Assembly (NCBI GenBank): GCA_000711775.1
Contig: ARYC01001249.1
Span: 1 to 64,000 of the forward strand
DNA from: Oxytricha trifallax
Taxonomy: Eukaryota > Ciliophora > Spirotrichea > Sporadotrichida > Oxytrichidae
Direction: 5' to 3'
Length of the DNA: 64,000 nt
In this document: positions 11,166-22,002 of the stretch, piece by piece
How positions within the stretch are numbered: the stretch's first letter is position 1
Layout: each line of letters starts with the position of its first letter
Position numbers and translations under genes: made by a program
Notes under the pieces: generated by a model
The model's input: only the letters and a program-made list of their open reading frames with translations
Databases searched by the model: none
What the model was told of the DNA's origin: nothing

Positions 11166-13380
11166 AAGTAATATCATTGATTAAGATAGGTCAAGGTGCA
11201 CGCAACTGAATCTATTTGAACTAATTCTACAGTAGACATTTCCAGGTCTTCGTTTGAATCTCAGCTACTATCAGGTGTTTATGCAAATTTGTCCGTTTAA
11301 TAACCAAATTCACTCGCATTAAACTATCAGAATCATGTTATTATTATATTTAATATACTATCATATAATATGATTAAATGAGCATAGTTAGTGTTGATTA
11401 AGTAACTCCTCAGCCTATGATTTAGATTGAATCTTGTTGACAGCCTCTTTCTCTCTCATCTTGCAACTGCTCTTCATTCTCCTCTTTAGCACTGTCTTCG
11501 TTGTGATTACACCAAGCTTAAAAGGTCTTAGTTTAGCAATTGAAAACATTTACAGAACATTATATTGATTTATTAAATGTTTATGAATTAAATGCACAAA
11601 TAACACAATCTACATTTTTATTTTGTTATGAAAACGAATAAATGCAAGAATAATTAATTAACTTAGAGATGGATAGAAATGACGCCCTTTCACAACTTAG
11701 CATAGTTTGATATTTTTTTAAACTAATAACATGGACTAGGCATCTAAAATTGAAATCTAAATAATTATATAAAATAAAATAATACTTTCAATTATTTTAT
11801 AAATCTATCACAGAATATCTTAAAGAAAACAGTTATATTATTTCACCGATTTCCTTCGTATTTATGACTACAACCCCAAATATGTAATTCTTCACCTTGC
11901 CTTCTAGCTTCTTTGTGAAGTCTCCTCTTTGCTGATTCTCTGTTCTTCTTCGGCAAGTATGTTCATTTTTATTCACTATAGAATATGAAAGTTTCAATGT
12001 ATCGAATTGATGAATTTTTAGTTTTCCATATTCAATAATTGTGTGATAGATACAACAGTTGATAAAAATTGTTAGTTATATTGGAGATATGAGAAATACT
12101 TGAATCACAATAGTTCCTTCAAATCAATTTGAGAGTTATCCACAGTATCTTGACTGATGTCAGATTGCAAAATATCAGCTATTTAACTAAGAAAACGCAA
12201 TTATAGATAACTATTTCAACAAACCTCAGTGTGTGCCTCAGCAGTCTCATCTGGATTTGAAATATTCAGTTAACATAATCAGTTGATTATATTAACAATC
12301 ATATAATATTTATACATGTTTTAACTTGCTCTTTTGCTTGATGTTTTGTATAGTATAAGTGTCATGGATGGTATTAATACACAGAAGTTGCCTATTTGGA
12401 TACTCTGGTTGAAAACTGTGAAATCAAATATCTCTGAGGGTTTACTAACAGCCTTTTGCTTACTGTTGATGTCTACGTCTTGCCTGATTTCACTGTTTTA
12501 AATTGAGTTAAGTCAAGCACTATGTAAATTCACTTAGTAATAATTAGTTTAAATTATAAATCACTGAAGTCATTCTAACTTATGATCTTATAAGTTTTTT
12601 ATTCAAAAAGAATATATTTAAATTACACGCATAATCAAATATATATAATATAATTAACTTATATGAACAAATCCAATTCATTTTGTTGCTTTTGAATTAA
12701 ATTAGTTGGCAGTGCTAATCATATGTATAAAGTTATCGCTAGTCTTATTCTCAGTCTCTTTAATAATTATTTGAACTTTTTCATTAAAGAATTAGTAATA
12801 ATTAGTTTAAAATCAGTCAATAATAAACATTTTACATAAACTTTTACTTATTAAATAATTATGTATATCAATAGATATAAAATAACTGAAAAAACTAACT
12901 GAGATGCAACAAAATAATTCATGTAATAAATCATCATTTAAGTTAATCAGTCACTTTCAAATCTATAACATTAGTCTGCTATTCATTTATTCTATATTAA
13001 AATTAGTTATTGAAGATATTTATAATATGAATAAATTTATTGCACTTTTATAGCTTAGATTCAAATATATATGATCGAATTACAAAGATAAACTGCAAAC
13101 AAAATACATCTCAAGCACTTAATTTAGAACTTTAATGAAGGATTGACTATGATATTTGCACTTTCCTTGTTTTTATAAGGTAAATCAATGGAATTTCTAG
13201 AATTACTTATTTTATTAAAACAAGTACTAATTTATTAAGCAGCTTCCTTAACTTCGTAGATTAGTCTACTTGACTATGGATAGAAATGGAGGAGTAATTG
13301 ACTGTGCAACTTACTTCAATTGGCTTTTAATCGCTTCTAAGCTCAGCAGGCTTCAATTGAAATTGCTCTAATTCTATCAT
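11165..13380 (-). CDS. Germline host gene with introns, unrecognised
   Basis: Starts ATG 13,380: MIELEQFQLKPAELRSDQKP, then a 41-bp GT-AG intron, then SSRLIYEVKEAAQQISTCFN and LPYKNKESANIIVNPSLKFQ. Further blocks in the same direction are separated by AT-rich gaps: KVQIIIKETENKTSDNFIHM (about 12.7 kb), NSEIRQDVDINSKQKAVSKP with SEIFDFTVFNQSIQIGNF (12.5-12.4 kb), ISNPDETAEAHTE and ADILQSDISQDTVDNSQIDL (12.25-12.1 kb), RRRTENQQRGDFTKKLEGKV (11.95 kb), AWCNHNEDSAKEENEEQLQD (11.5 kb), and DSNEDLEMSTVELVQIDS (11.25 kb). The gaps include likely introns and perhaps eliminated sequences. Block order and joins are my inference; product unknown. Confidence 0.5.
13274..13314 (-). other. 41-bp spliceosomal intron
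   Basis: On the minus strand it begins GTAAGT and ends CCATAG, 41 bp, joining two frames that are both open and protein-like (KPIE then SSRLIYEV). This size and these borders are typical of stichotrich introns. Confidence 0.65.
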
Positions 13381-13384
13381 TTAG

Positions 13385-14260
13385 TTGTCATAATAGATAA
13401 ATTAATATATTATTAAGCTATATTATTATAATTCAATCCTTTTAATGCGCTCAAATAGCATGCATTCAAGTAGTAATAAAGCTCTAATCATGAGAATCAT
13501 TCCTTGTTCTTAGTATATCAAACCTTCCATTGTTATGTTACCCTCCCTGAATAGTTTTTGTTTACTGTATTTTCATATTTGTATCACACACAGGACTAAA
13601 TAGTGTATTTTTGTGTCCCCTATAAATAGGCATCTAATATAAGTTTTGATGATATATACTTCAAAATATTTATTCTTGAATAAATTAAATGCAATTCTAT
13701 TTTGATTAGTTTGGTTATGTCAATTTGATATTAACTAGAATGTATAAAGTAAACTAACTTTATATGATTTTTATTTCAATTTCCTTAATAATAATTGAAG
13801 ATATTACTATCAAGATCTACTCTGTATCTTGCTTGAAGGTGTTGTAAAACTAAATTCGATACCATAAATAATCCAATACCTAACTTATATATGGTAATTA
13901 AGATTGATTAATGTAGTAACCTTATAGTTTTAAGTTATTCATAAATTTATTTGTAATACTTTAGTAATTTAACTATGTAATATTGGGCAAAGTATGAAAG
14001 GTACTTGCAAAATTAATGATTAATAACAGCAAACTCGTATTCGAGGGTTCTATGTTTAAAATATCCTTGAAAATTCTATTTTATTTAAAGGTATATCAAC
14101 TGCTCAATGAAAAGAAATGAGAAAAAAATTAGTGTAATTTAATGTTTATAGATATGAAAAAGCTCATAAGATTATATAAAAGATGTAAAAATAAAGTGAA
14201 ATAAAATTAGAAATACTTAATTTATTATTTTAAAATTAGACAAACTTTAATTACAGCTCA
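13385..14260. other. AT-rich stretch with no gene seen
   Basis: AT-rich DNA between the start of the intron-bearing gene and the end of module gene Z-A. It should hold the promoter of the former. No repeat or RNA gene seen. Confidence 0.45.
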
Positions 14261-14267
14261 TAAACTC

Positions 14268-14830
14268 TTGATAATCTTTGCAATTGCAAGGTATGCTTCA
14301 CTCGAATCATCAGGCATCTTCATGGGGTCATTGTCCTTAACCATGTTAGCCATCTGCTGCTTAATCTCACTATCGTAGCGCCATTAGAGGCCAGTAGCCC
14401 TTGTGTCTGAGATAAGGTGTTTGTCGCATGTTCCAAATGAGTAGGGTACTGTGGGTTGTCCTCAAGCATTTTATATACGAAGCTGAAGAGATTTTACTGG
14501 ATTGAGAGCAGGACTTTATCAAATTTTTAGTCCACCCAATTCTCTCCAACAACTTCAATCTCCTCTGGAGTCACTAGTATTTGCAGTGAGCCACCGTCTT
14601 TTATCATTTACTACTTGAAAAGATCCAGCACTCGATCTTAGCCGCGGAGGACCACCCAGGAATAATCAGCACTATTAAATTCTCTATCCTACTCTGTGTC
14701 GACCAATCATAAATTAATAATCTTGATCACCAGAATGATTGATACCAACCTAACTTTGAATGAGCTCATAAACTTCACCAATATTATCACCATTCGACAG
14801 AACAGCCAAAACTGTAGCGACCCCTCATCT
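14268..14830 (-). pseudogene. Module gene Z, copy A
   Basis: Ends at TGA 14,268-14,270. Blocks are DREFNSADYSWVVLRGQDRV, SLQILVTPEEIEVVGENWVD, NLFSFVYKMLEDNPQYPTHL and, after a one-base shift near 14,375, WRYDSEIKQQMANMVKDNDP to EAYLAIAKIIKSL. It is homologous to the intact Z-B at 28,063-28,512: WRYDSEIKQQ matches RRYDEQIELL, and AYLAIAKIIK matches CYLHVIK. A further shift near 14,700 separates an upstream block (SNGDNIGEVYELIQSQVG). No known family recognised. Confidence 0.5.
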
Positions 14831-15205
14831 CCTGGACAGACATGCAATCTCAAGATGAAAATATTTGATGATCTAGAAGGTGATGCTCTCTATTTGCAGA
14901 TACTCGAGATTGATAGTATAATTCTTGATAGTAGTGTAATGACTCTTACCATTCAAGATGGTGTGATTTGGTTTGGTATTTTTTTGCCAGTGAATCAGGA
15001 TGTAAATTAGTAGTTTCCCTCTTAGTTTTTAACGGATTTACTCTAAGTTCTACTGGAATTCTCTATAGAGAACCCCTGTTAGTTCTAGAGGAATTCCTCT
15101 AAGTTTTAGATGTTTTCTCAAGGCACCCAGGTCCACATAAGGATATTCCTGAGCCAGCTCAAAACAGCTCTCCGACCAAAAGCTACCATCGAAAGGTATG
15201 ACTGA
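14696..15205 (+). CDS. Module gene Y, copy A
   Basis: Open for 170 codons, TGA at 15,203-15,205; the frame opens at a GTG, so the true start is uncertain. The core CSDPSSPGQTCNLKMKIF...EGDALYLQILEIDS aligns without gaps to Y-B at 27.98-27.31 kb (CSYLRSPRQSSTLLKEIF...EGDDLYLQEFQIDG), and IILDSSVMTLTI to TILDSTAMTGTI. It lies antisense between genes X-A and Z-A and overlaps the tail of X-A. The EGD.LYLQ...DG pattern faintly recalls cadherin-like repeats, but I would not name it. Confidence 0.5.
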
Positions 15206-15663
15206 AACATCTTGTATAGAAGGGTTCTTATTGTGCTTGTGAGATGGAGTGTGAATAATGTCTAGGTCGTAGTTTAAATACCCATCTTTATTTATATTAT
15301 CGCAGGAAACCACTTATCGAGTGTGGTCCGCCATCGTCATATCTTCGTTTGTTTCATCATCAACAAGGTTCGCTCCTCTTTTAATCTTCACGCGTGGGAA
15401 AAGCTCCCTTGGCATAACCTTTGCCTCTATTTCTTCTTGAACTATTTGTGAGTGCATTGTCGTGTTTTCTTCACCCAGAATGGCTTCCACAATATCTTTC
15501 ATTTTGCTTGGTTGGTGGTGTTTTTGACTCATCAGCTGCAGTAGGTTGTGTAATCTTTGAGTAGATATGGTGACAGGCAGCGTACGTGGGGCTGGAGGGG
15601 AAGTAGGACTGAAGGGGAGAACTGTATAGAGGAGCACGACAGACTCTTCTTTAATGACGACAT
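15040..15663 (-). pseudogene. Module gene X, copy A
   Basis: ATG at 15,663 gives MSSLKKSLSCSSIQFSPSVL, matching X-B (MSSYKKARSSSSLELLPSIL). After one shift the body reads MKDIVEAILGEENTTM, VMPRELFPRVKIKR, DDETNEDMTMADHTR, a 90-residue variable part, and LKLRGIPLELTGVLYREF, which aligns with FRGIPLVASGKLYKN of X-B. It would be about 210 aa. Function unknown; homologous also to X-C. Confidence 0.55.
15059..15100. repeat. Paired palindromes at convergent gene ends
   Basis: Two perfect 14-bp palindromes, TTCTCTATAGAGAA (15,059-15,072) and AGAGGAATTCCTCT (15,087-15,100), lie where the 3' parts of X-A and Y-A overlap. Module B has a different palindrome, CCACTAGTCGCTAGTGG, at the equivalent place (27,396-27,412). 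Both lie inside the conserved RGIPL.. stretch of X. Confidence 0.5.
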
Positions 15664-15764
15664 CTTATGGTTTTCCGGAAGCATTGACATAGTGGGTATG
15701 GAGCATGAAATAAAATTTAATTGGGAGTTATTAATAATATTTAATCATAAAAGATCTTTAATTT

Positions 15765-15850
15765 CCAGGTTGCTTTTTAATATCTTATTAGGGTCCTTAA
15801 TTTGTAGTTGTTGTAGTTCTAGTAGAGTCTTCTATAAAAAAGCAACCTGG
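15765..15850. repeat. 86-bp hairpin-forming element
   Basis: Arms CCAGGTTGCTTTTT (15,765-15,778) and its exact complement (15,837-15,850) flank 58 bp. The outer arm lies 187 bp upstream of X-A. A single copy of AGGTTGCTTTTT lies 175 bp upstream of X-B (26,634-26,645), so one arm is part of the shared module and the other is unique to copy A. Confidence 0.6.
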
Positions 15851-15859
15851 ACTTAATTA

Positions 15860-16393
15860 TAATAATTATGAATTTAATTAAGAATAAATTTTAATTTGAC
15901 AAACTCCGATTCTAACAGCTATAACGTCTTTTATTCAATTATATATATTCATAGACTCTTCACTTATTTATGGTAATAATAATATAATATGTATATTTTT
16001 AAAAAATGATTAAATATTAAGTCTTTACAAATTCTTATTATAATAATAAGATACATTATCATAAAAAGAAAATCTTATAATTAATCAACAATTCCAACTA
16101 ATTGAATTCATTGACTTAATTTCAAGACAAGCATTATTATGATAAAACCCCTAGAGTATTTTTTTGAATTAAGTTGAATTTGAATTTAAATTAAATACTA
16201 TATTTTTATTATTATAAACATTTGGTAGCTCTTAGTAATTTAATAGTAGTATTAATATATATATATATATATATATATAGGGGGGTCTTCACAAATCGAA
16301 AAGCTACCAACTTTTGAGGCCTGATCTGATTAAATTTTATTTTGTACATTAAGCCTTAATTATTATAATATATACACCCCAGTCCAAACAAAG
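15860..16393. other. AT-rich intergenic DNA with (AT)n run
   Basis: Lies between the divergent starts of X-A and X-C. Contains a perfect (AT)n run near 16,255-16,280. The segment about 16,190-16,310 (TTTGGTAGCTCTTAGT..., GGGGGTCTTCACAAATC) resembles 55,990-56,070 (TTTTGTAGCTCTTCATT..., GGGGGTCTTCATAAATC), so the two loci share a diverged repeat about 100 bp long. Confidence 0.45.
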
Positions 16394-17490
16394 ATGCTGA
16401 GTTCAGATAACCAAGTCTCTCATAGAATCATACCCTTCCTGTCCTCCCCATCGGTGGAGCTCCATCCCCACCTGTTGCCGCCCACCCTCCGGGCACATAT
16501 AGAGCCTTCACCCTTACCTGAGGTAGCCATCTTTGAGACCAGGCTGCGATGTCTGCTTGACAGCATGTCGACCTTCCTGAGATCCCCCAGAGAGATTTAA
16601 GACATTGCTACAACCATTTTTGGCCAAAATGTAATCTCCCACTACTAGGAGATGGTGGAAAGTGCTATTCAACTACGACTCTCGATGCGCAAGCTCATCT
16701 TACCTAGGGACGCCAACTATAGGAAGGAGGTGCTGTATGACGAAACGAGGGACTAGACCATAGGAGTTAGAAGGGCAGTACCTACTAGAGATGACGAGAC
16801 TGAGGTCGGAAGTGGGGGCCTCCTTTACTACCTATAGGCAAAAACGCTAACGGCTAACCCATAAACCTCCATAGACGAGACATTAAGACCATTTTATGAT
16901 CAGATGGAGAGGACGTCCTCAGCGCATGCAGGTTTAGAATGTGCCGATTCATCGCCTAACTCCTCATCAGTGGGTTGCCTTTCCCCTGAGCTTCATAGGT
17001 AGCTCAACAAATTACTAGAGAAAATAAAACAACCTTAGAAATAACGGATAAATCCCTATAGAGCACTCAACTAATAACCTAATGACAAACAAAGCATTAA
17101 AAACCCAAGCAAAAGGCCAGCTGATAAAGACCCCCAGGAGATGTACATGAGAGCCCCCTCGGCCAGTAACGCCTACACCATCACGGATTTCTTCAAGTGC
17201 TATTAGGAAATCGTTTAGAGAATTCTTCTTAGCTTTAGAAGGAAAACTGATTAGCGCTGAATGCTTTTCCACCACAACGTCAAACATGCTTGCCATCCTG
17301 AGCCACTCAGGAAGAAGGACATTTTAAGCACCCCTGATGACTATATTTTCTAACGCCTAATGTCGACACGAGGTGGCTCACAGGCGCCTTCACCTAATCC
17401 TTGGTCTCCCTCGCCAACTGAGCCTATAGGAGGTCTGATTAGGGGTAAATTCTTTTTACCAATTAACATTGGGGATCAATAATTAATTAA
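16394..17490 (+). CDS. Module gene X, copy C
   Basis: ATG 16,394 opens a GC-rich 288-codon frame to TGA 17,258-17,260. Start MLSSDNQVSHRIIPFLSSPS; body PREIQDIATTIFGQNVISHY, MRKLILPRDANYRKEVLYDE and TRDQTIGVRR align with the A and B copies (PKEINETVEAILG, MARELFPTNI, LDETEEDQT). It then has its own middle part (GLLYYLQAKTLTANPQTS, ELHRQLNKLLEKIKQPQ). After the TGA the same frame stays coding-like (MLFHHNVKHACHPEPLRKKD, FQRLMSTRGGSQAPSPNPWS) up to about 17,490. It lies head to head with X-A. Function unknown. Confidence 0.6.
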
Positions 17491-17796
17491 TTAAATATAT
17501 ATTTTTTTTTATTTTAATTATAGGGAAATGTAAATCGAGCGCAACTTCACCAGAGCGTGTGCTGTGTGTCCCGGACACCGAAATTCCTCCTAGTTTTGAA
17601 AGGGCTATCGAATGAGCCTAAATTCGCCTCTCTAGCTCAAAATTTTCTTACAAAGTCGAAAGCGAAAAATTCTGCATGTTTTTTAAGTTTAAATATTTAA
17701 TCGTTTAATAGTTTAAATTAAGGGTTTAGTTATTGTTTTTAACAACTGCCGTATTTTAATTAATTAAGATTAAAACTTAAATTCGATTAAAAGAAA
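17490..17796. other. Mixed AT-rich spacer
   Basis: AT-rich 17,470-17,520, a GC-richer patch 17,525-17,680 with short minus and plus frames that I cannot place, then AT-rich to 17,796. No RNA gene recognised. Confidence 0.4.
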
Positions 17797-18091
17797 ATGG
17801 AGTGCTCCCACTGCAACAGACCATACGAGGAAGACCCACTCCAGAATCGCCAAGATCGTCTCCCACTATGATAAGATTAGGACCAAGCAGTTCATCCCTC
17901 CCAATGGCAGCATTATGGACGAGGTCGAGACCGCGTCTGAGGGTATTGAGGAGGTAGAGGTGGCTTGGCATTTGTTCCTTAGTGTATCTCCCACATTCAA
18001 GTAAAGGCTCCTGCAGAGATCCCTAAGTCACAGCTCCATAAGGGAGGTTTGGCCACTTGCCTACATTCACGACAGAGATACATCTTCCTGA
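17797..18091 (+). pseudogene. Short Cys-containing ORF, unrecognised
   Basis: ATG 17,797 gives MECSHCNRPYEED with a CxxC pair, then the coding sense continues one frame over: RIAKIVSHYDKIRTKQFIPP, MDEVETASEGIEEVEVAWHL and HSSIREVWPLAYIHDRD to TGA 18,089-18,091. The single shift near 17,840 may be decay or a splice or elimination junction. GC content is above the flanks. It follows X-C on the same strand. No family recognised. Confidence 0.4.
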
Positions 18092-18531
18092 TTAAGGATG
18101 GGAAGAACAGCTTCTAGAAACTGGGATGGTTCTTTTCTGTTTATTGCCATATTATAATTTTTCACTTTCCACCCATTTTGTATTTCTCTTAATGGGGTTT
18201 CATTTTTCATTTTTTCAGTTATTTAATTTATTAAAGTCTAATTCATTAATTTATCATACTCAAGATTGCTTAAAAATTACTCTTGGTGTTTTACCTTTTT
18301 TATTCATAGCATCTTAAATTTTACTTATTAATAAAAAAATATCAATAACCTTCATCCATGCTATATATACTGTTTACAATTTAATTTTTAAATATTATAT
18401 AGTATTCTATTAATCGTTAATTGAAGGTTTAATCAATATAATTTTACTGATGTCTTTAAAATGATGCTATTTTGTTAACAATTGAAATATAATTTATGCA
18501 ATATTTAATTGAAATGTGAATAGATATTGAA

Positions 18532-18930
18532 TAAAAATAATTTTACTAGTTGATTCATATAGCGTTCACAGGATCGCTGTGTATAAAATTAGTGAATTAA
18601 GATGTATTCTCCTCATAATTCTAAATAAAATGGAGTTTCCTCTTAATTTATCTAAAATTTTGCATTCTTTGTGTATTGTCTATGATTATCAGAAAATTGT
18701 AAAAGAAAGTAATGCTTGTGGCAATTCTATTAACACTTACTTTGTATTTTATACTTCTAAATATGGCAATTAGTAAATGGTCATTGTTTCCCTTAATAAG
18801 CAATATTCCATTTTTCCTTTGGAAAAATTATACACTGTTACTGGTTTAAATAGAATCATGCAGAATATTCAATCTATTTAAAACTATTATCATTTATTCT
18901 ATTTAGATTATCGCATTAAGATTAGATGAG
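18532..18930 (+). CDS. Possible ORF, unrecognised
   Basis: About 130 ciliate-code codons open to a TGA near 18,928. Phrases such as SYSVHRIAVYKISELRCILL, KIVKESNACGNSINTYFVFY and SLNKQYSIFPLEKLYTVTGL are more varied than random AT-rich translation. No ATG near the start, so it would be an exon if real. Chance remains plausible. Confidence 0.3.
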
Positions 18931-19445
18931 TTTATCTTTAATTGATGAATCAATCGATCAAATTATAGGTAATTTTGATATTATAAATCCAACATTCATA
19001 AATGTTACACTGTGAATTTGAGCTACTTCATTAATAATATTCTTTGTAATTGAGATTGAAAAATTCAATCATTATGTAAGTAACTAAAAGGTATATAAAT
19101 TTAAACTTTATTTTAAAATGTAAAATTTCAACAAACTCTTTCTTCGTTATACTTATTGAAGTCTGGTTAAGGGATCATATATTTATATTTATACGTGTAT
19201 GATCCTATTATAATAAGGATATGAGCTATATTATAATTAAAACATTCTTGATCTTTAAAATTGATTCATGCTTATTCATAAATCAGATAAATCTTTTAGT
19301 TTACAGACTACAAGTATCTCCTATGAAGTGTTCATATAACTTTTTCAAGCTTTCTTTGAAACTATAATAGTTTCATGTTGTCTGCAACTTTATGAAAAGG
19401 GATTTAATTAATGAGAATTGTATTTTAACCAGTTATTTTATATAT
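18931..19445. other. AT-rich stretch with no gene seen
   Basis: AT-rich DNA with no feature noticed. It ends at the (TAA)n tail of the next element. Confidence 0.5.
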
Positions 19446-21066
19446 AATAAAAAAATAATAATAATAATAATAATAATTAGATCAAATTGAGGTCTCTGGG
19501 GACCCCCGATCAAATATATGTTTAATATATATAAGGGTCAAGCCCTTTCAATCATATTAGTCAGACTGTTTCTATTGCTCTGCAACGAGTTGTCCGGCCA
19601 CCAAAGGATTGTATTTGTAGTAATCTCTTAAGTGGTCTTCATGAAGAACCTCTGATCTGTTTGTGAGCTCCAGTACTTTTCCAGTTAGTTCAGCCATAAT
19701 GTTGACTATGGCTTGATGGTCATCTTCTTCTATGAGGTAAAAAATAATTCCTAGTAAGTATTCTAGGGATTGGAGATAATTGGTCTAGATTACCCTTTCA
19801 GATTGGATAAGGATCTGTTCAGTATATGTTAGCATTTTATAGGCTTGGGGATCATCATTTATGATACCAACTCCTGGTGGAATATATCCTCTAGTTTGAG
19901 GAGTCTATGTCATTAGTTAGAACAATTTGTCAGGGTCTTCGGAGTCCACATCTTGATTTTCTAAAACTAGTAGTACTTTTGTGTTATCTAGTCTGCTCCA
20001 ACATAGGAGGTTTTGGTATATGATAGGGATTTTTAAAATGTCTTTGGTCAGACTTAATCCGAAAGTCTGCCAGCCTTGTTTCTATGAAAGGTCTAAATCC
20101 GCGTATACATTCGTGGGCAGTGTCATTTATATTATCTTACCCATGTTGTTTATCTCTATCTCAGTCCAATGTTGTTCATTGATTATACCTTTTATATCCT
20201 TGGCCTCCATATATTTTTATTTTAAATCTTTAATTATTTAGTATTATTTTTCTAACTATCTAATAGTAAGTGCGTCATCCGTTAAAGTTAATACGTCACG
20301 GAATAAGTTTTTAGGTTATTCAGGTTGCGCACTTTAATTTTTGAGATTTTTCTTGTTAATGTTGGGTGCGTCATCATGGAGCTCCTCTGTCATCTCTATG
20401 TCTTGTGTGCTGGGTTTTGTAGAGTTCTAAGAAAATTTTATATCTTCTTGTTGTAGACTCGTGGTGATCAACGAATCTTTGTCTATGGTCTCAAAAACTT
20501 CAACTAGCCTTATTAATATCAAAATTTATTTTAGGGCTTATGGTATAGTGAAGATTTTTACCACGTCGGCTGTGTTAAAGACCAGTCTCGAGATCCATTC
20601 TTTCATAATTAGTACCTTTTCAAGGTTGGAGTGGTTTGTGAAAGCTAGAGTGATGGCAGTGGTTGGGTCTAGATTATAGTAAGTTGGATTTAAAGGTTAC
20701 TATTTCTCTAACATTGTTACTTCTTATGGTCTAGTTCGAGCGTGAAGTATAAGTTGTAGAGCTCTTGTCTAGAAGAGATGTTAATCTAAGTTGCCGCTAG
20801 TTTGGTAAAGAAGGTTTTTTATAGGGTAACATTATGTCCTATCACTTAGTTGAAGAAGTCTATTAATTATAGTTGACTTCCACTAGAGATGCTTTCTAGG
20901 CCTTTATTGAAGGCTTAGTATACCCCCTATATCAATTATCTTAAATATTTTTAAGGGATGGTTCTTATGAAGTTTAAATTCCCCATAAGGTCAGGGTTCT
21001 TCTTGATTGCCTTGTTGAGGAAGTAAATCATCGTACCCTCAGAACAAGTTACAATCTAATTTATTA
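19446..21066 (-). mobile_element. Non-LTR element with shared 3' end and no RT
   Basis: On the minus strand an ORF is followed by a 3' region of about 100 bp (AAGGGCTTGACCCTTATATA, then GATCGGGGGTCCCCAGAGACCTC) and a (TAA)n tail at 19,446-19,477. The same 3' end occurs after the reverse-transcriptase ORF at 38.3 kb, after another non-RT ORF at 62.2 kb and as a solo tail at 23,054. No reverse-transcriptase motif is visible here. It is probably a non-autonomous partner copied by the RT-bearing relative. The 5' border near 21,066 is approximate. Confidence 0.7.
19548..20606 (-). CDS. ORF of non-RT retroelement, 352 aa
   Basis: ATG 20,606 to TGA 19,548-19,550, intact under the ciliate code. It begins MKEWISRLVFNTADVVKIFT, has a charged probable coiled coil in the middle (TIRQLEKQYQIIKDLKQKYM), then TLPTNVYADLDL, RGYIPPGVGIINDDPQ, SLEYLLGIIFYLIEEDDH and ends NPLVAGQLVAEQKQSDQYD. 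Two overlapping frames upstream (to about 21,020; MIYFLNKAIKKNPDLMGNLN) extend the protein if one or two shifts are allowed. It could be an ORF1-like RNA-binding protein, but no RNA-binding motif is seen. Confidence 0.6.
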
Positions 21067-21069
21067 GTA

Positions 21070-21861
21070 ATTTTATAAATAATCAAACAATAGCAACAAT
21101 AAACTCCCACAAGCCTAGCTATAGTTTTAAGAATCTAATTCCCAGAAATACTTTTATTTAAGATTCAAGTCCTCTAAAATTCTTGAAACAATACAATCGA
21201 GAGATCTTTGATGATAGCTGGAATACTGGAATTTCGATAAAATGAAGTTGTTTTTTGAAGATGAGATTGTGGCTATACTTAAGAATTTGATATCGATGGA
21301 TTTAGATAAAATATAAAAAAGATATTCTCATATTACAATTTAGTAGATGTTCTTAAGGTAAACTATCAATAATTTGTATGATTTTTAATTGTATAACTAA
21401 TAAACCTTTCTTCAAACCTAATTTTATAACTTTTAAAATAATAATAATATTATATTTTTATCGAAAACAACAATGCATATAATTGCCATTTAAATTGTAA
21501 TTAGAGTAATCTTAACAATATAAATTATTTTAAATTTGATTTTGTTCACTATAAGACGTGAATAAAAATGAATAAAAAAATATTGCATTATCATATTGAG
21601 AAATAAAAAAAGGTTATCTTAAAAATATTAAATATTTAATAAGATTAACATTAAATAATATGCAATATTAAATATTAAATGATTATATAATGATTTATAA
21701 TTATAAATAAAAAAAAATAGATGATAATATTAATATTAATATGTTTAAGATTAATAAGAATTCTTGTAGAATAAATTGGAAATGGATATAACTCAAACAG
21801 CTTACTCATCATTCCATTCAACCTCATAAATATCCCTTCAGCATAGTGTTCTTGAGCTCTG
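21070..21861. other. AT-rich stretch with no gene seen
   Basis: Very AT-rich (long A and T runs). A slightly more complex patch at 21,080-21,260 precedes it. No convincing frame. TBE-C is inserted at its right edge, at ACT (21,862-21,864). Confidence 0.5.
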
Positions 21862-22002
21862 ACTCAAAACCCCAAAATCCTTTCAGTAGTTTGATTGAGT
21901 TTTTGATTGATAAAAGTAGACTATTAGTGCATACTTTATTAGGGTTTAAATAGGGTTTATGGAGGGGTTTAATGTTTAAATATTAGTATTTTAAGAGAGT
22001 AT

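Noticed and set aside
14850-15010. Gene Y as a cadherin-like repeat protein
   Set aside because: The EGD.LYLQ...DG pattern is suggestive but too short and degenerate to name.
16255-16280. (AT)n run considered as a recombination or element end
   Set aside because: An ordinary dinucleotide microsatellite without flanking structure.
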